Source: Nautilus pompilius (lineage: Eukaryota > Mollusca > Cephalopoda > Nautilida > Nautilidae). From it: a stretch of 64,000 nucleotides of DNA. Below, piece after piece: positions 61,111-64,000 of this stretch. The stretch spans positions 682,001-746,000 of the forward strand of contig JACATO010000626.1 of the NCBI GenBank assembly GCA_018389105.1, given 5' to 3'. The notes below the pieces were generated by a model. That model had not been told where the DNA came from. It made no database searches and worked only from the letters and a program-made list of their open reading frames with translations. Position 1 is the first letter of the stretch, and each line of letters begins with the position of its first letter. A program made the translations under genes and the position numbers.

Positions 61111-63945
61111 ACCAGACAATGGCTGAATTTGTTTTTTCTCTGTTATCAATTTTTAGTTAGTCAATTTTTTAAAACGTGTGCACTATTGTGACAAGTACTG
61201 TGTGACACCACATCACTGGTGTGCACGGCTAAATCAAGTGGATAGTTACATGGTGTATATTTCTCATATGCATCTGCTTTCTATTAAATACTAACCTTTT
61301 TAACAACACATAAAATTTATCAGATTCTTATGAGCTAAAATATGAGTAGTTTATGAGAATTTTTTATTATTTGACTTTCAAACACACACAAGGTTTTTCT
61401 GATTCTCATCTGTGTGCTATCCTTCAACGAGTTCCAACCCATCATTCTCAAAACACTTGAGATAATGAGCCTAGGATGGAGTGATCAGTTCCCACCCATA
61501 AGTTAGGTATCATTCCTCACATCATGTATGAATCCAATCCTTATGAGTTAAAATAAAAGTAAAACAATTTATGAACATTTTAAACATTATTTACTATCTT
61601 TTAAAACCCTTTTAACTGATCTCAAAGAAACCTGCCGAATAATTTTAAGCATCCAATCAGCTTTTTTAAATTTAGAGCTCTCATCATTTTTATACATTTG
61701 TTTTCTTAACTAGCATATTAAATACATTATCCCTTTTGGCCTTCTTTTACTTTTATTAAACAAAATTTTTGAATAAATTTATGACAGTCCTTCATTAATG
61801 AGAGTTTCTATTGTTTATTACCAAAGTCAATATCTAATGCAATATCCTTTTTAATTTCATAAATATATTCATTAAAGGTATGAAATCTCTCTTTCTTAGG
61901 CTTAGTGTTTCTAAGGTCAACATTTAGGTCAATCTAACTTTGTATTTCTCCTGATATGGCCAAAAATGAATTGTGATAAAAATTTATTTGAACATTGCTA
62001 GTAAATTTCTCACTGTTCAAACTGCTGCCCTTTACAATTTCCAAATTTTAAATAGCTTAAATCTCTTGTAATCAAATAATTTATTTGAATTATTTAGAAT
62101 ATTTCAGTTTCCTTTTCTTTTTTATTGTCACAATTTGGACTGAAACAATTAATTACTTTATCATTATTTAGTTTCACCAAAACACTAATCAAATTCACTT
62201 TTGTGAATGAAAGATGAAGAACACAGATTATTTTGTAAATATTATGCTACACAGCCACCCATTTACCCTATTCTGATGTTCCTGTTTAACCACTATTTGT
62301 TGTCAGCTGATGTGCCAGCCATATATCAACTACTTTCGCACACAATCATAATTCATTTAATTTAGGAATTAAATTTAAAAAATGATGCTTGGAACCTTTA
62401 TTTTCTGGAAAGTTTAAATGTTATATTTAGATTTTTAAAATTCTTTTACAAGTCTTATTAACATTAACTCAGTGGTCCTGTGAGAAATAATGGCCCCTGT
62501 CTCTTTCTTTTGCTTACAAATTTATTAAGATTTTGAATACTAATTTGACCTAAATAAAGATTCAAAATTAACGATTTATTGTTGTGTTTTATTTGGACTA
62601 TCATACTAACTTGTTTAATACCCTATGGATTACCCTTTTCTAGTTCTCTGTCAATTTCAGGGCAAATAAAAATTATCCAGGTTACAGATCAATATATTAA
62701 ATTTAGCAACTCACTTCCACTGGACACCAAAAACTACTATAAACAATAAAAAACAACACCTGTGGCTTCATCAGCATGTTTTTGATGACATTTTTATCCA
62801 CTCACTCTCTGTAAAGCAATGTAGTGCTACTAACAATACACTTTACAGCTATCAGGTGTACTTGTTAGCATGATTGCTTTTCCCATTATTATTCTTAATC
62901 TGTACATGAAATGTATTCTGCATTAATCCCATCCTGCCAGGTTAGGTCAGTAATAGCAGAAGCAAACAAGAAGAAAGTATAAAGCAGTTTGTTAATATAT
63001 GTAGTCACAAGCTTCTGATCTGAAAAGGGTTAGGTGTTGTGCAGTAATAATTTGTAGTCACAAGAACAAATGTATGACACTACCTTCATGTTTTAAAAAT
63101 CATAAATACTTGCACAGCAGTAAGAACATAATAAAAAGAATACTATATTTCTCATGATTTTATCTGCTGAGGCAACATGAGCAGCTTCAATATTTTTCTA
63201 TAGTTTTATCTTTTGGTCATATAACTTCTTCGTGTTTAGTTCTATTAACCACAGTTTATGTTTCATTTGAAAAAGCCAGTATTAGCATAAAATACAACAA
63301 AAGACTTAAAGGCATTTATTTACCTAGTTGTTTTTACCTCTCATACTATAACAACATCACACTTAACAAGAACATACTATCTACTACGCTGTATTTTCTA
63401 CAAGAGTAAACTGGAAAAACTTACATACCTCAAATGACATCATTTAGAATCCGACTAAATTTCTTTTTTCTTTCCAAAAATAAAAATAGAATATACGAAT
63501 CAAAACCTATATTCTTTGCTGTGTTAAGATTTTACAGACTCCGGCCGAGTATGCATGATCAAAAAAAATTTCATCCATAATAAAATGAGAGATAAATTAA
63601 TAAGAATAGTTTTCTAAACTCAGATCTTTTCAGAATGATTTGTGCTGTCAAGAGACAAAAACAGCACTAAAAAGGAAGTTTCATTAGTTCCAAAAAATTA
63701 AAGTTTGATGTTGATCTTCAGCTGATTGGCTCATTAAACAATTACAAGATTGTAATTATATAAATCAAAAAGCTATAATATTTAAAATATTTATAAATTT
63801 TGCCTTCTTTTCGATTGTAATTCTCTTCAAAACAATACACTGCATTTTAATTACTAATATCCAGTAAATTTGTTAATTCAGAGAAACCAGAATATTTGTT
63901 TGCAGAATCTCTAAGTGGATAATTGAGAACCCTAAGCTGCTTTAC
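61111..63945. other. AT-rich spacer, no supported gene
   Basis: No open frame of note and no recognised repeat. Probably intergenic or intronic. Confidence 0.5.
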
Positions 63946-63975
63946 CTCGCACTCCCTGCAATCTGTCAAGTGCAG
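63946..63975 (-). other. Candidate 30-nt microexon
   Basis: On the minus strand a pyrimidine-rich tract TTTCTTTCATTCATTGTGTAG (the last base at 63976) precedes 30 bases that end in GCGAG directly before GTAAAG at 63945-63940. Both splice consensus sites are strong. The length is a multiple of three, with no stop in the phase reading LHLTDCRECE. It lies at the window edge, so the rest of any gene would be outside or in the spacer. Chance cannot be excluded. Confidence 0.2.
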
Positions 63976-64000
63976 CTACACAATGAATGAAAGAAAACAA

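Overview
The window looks like nuclear DNA from an animal, probably an invertebrate. It is strongly AT-rich and full of short homopolymer and AT runs. It has no bacterial-type operons, and the only recognisable proteins are eukaryotic transposable-element proteins in various states of decay. The lineage cannot be fixed from sequence alone. The mix of hAT, Tc1/mariner, Ty1/copia and Ty3/gypsy is typical of arthropods and other invertebrates. I found no complete host gene, tRNA, rRNA or CRISPR array.

Layout. 1.1-3.1 kb: decayed hAT transposase on the minus strand (TTF-type zinc finger, KIAA1586/ZNF862-like). 3.4-4.85 kb: Ty3/gypsy RNase H-integrase remnant (+). 5.2-7.1 kb: second, different hAT remnant (-). 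8.7-13.4 kb: nearly full-length Ty1/copia element (-), the best preserved coding unit, with gag, protease, integrase, RT and RNase H broken by four in-frame stops and three frameshifts. 13.4-22.4 kb: AT-rich DNA with one inverted-repeat MITE-like element. 22.4-24.1 kb: shrunken gypsy gag-pol (+). 28-38 kb: a DNA-transposon-rich stretch with four Tc1-like remnants, a GC-rich mariner and two more MITE-related copies. 43.1-44.7 kb: possible SINE and copy A of an unnamed dispersed repeat. 49.6-56.2 kb: three further Tc1-like remnants. 58.3-61.1 kb: copy B of the unnamed repeat, split by a 1.8 kb Buster-type hAT whose terminal inverted repeats and degenerate 8-bp target duplication are both visible.

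The elements do not form a pathway; the window is a layered record of insertions. Nested and paired copies give relative ages: the unnamed repeat predates the Buster insertion, and two Tc1-like copies near 37.5 and 53.2 kb are sisters. The mariner keeps high GC and many CpG sites in an AT-rich host, which suggests a later arrival or an unusual composition.

A few short open stretches with splice-like edges (31.75, 63.95 and perhaps 56.8 kb) are the only weak hints of host exons. I saw nothing that amounts to a new biological system. The most useful leads are the nested hAT, the inverted-repeat family, the mismatch between LTR divergence and ORF preservation in the copia element, and the GC-rich mariner.
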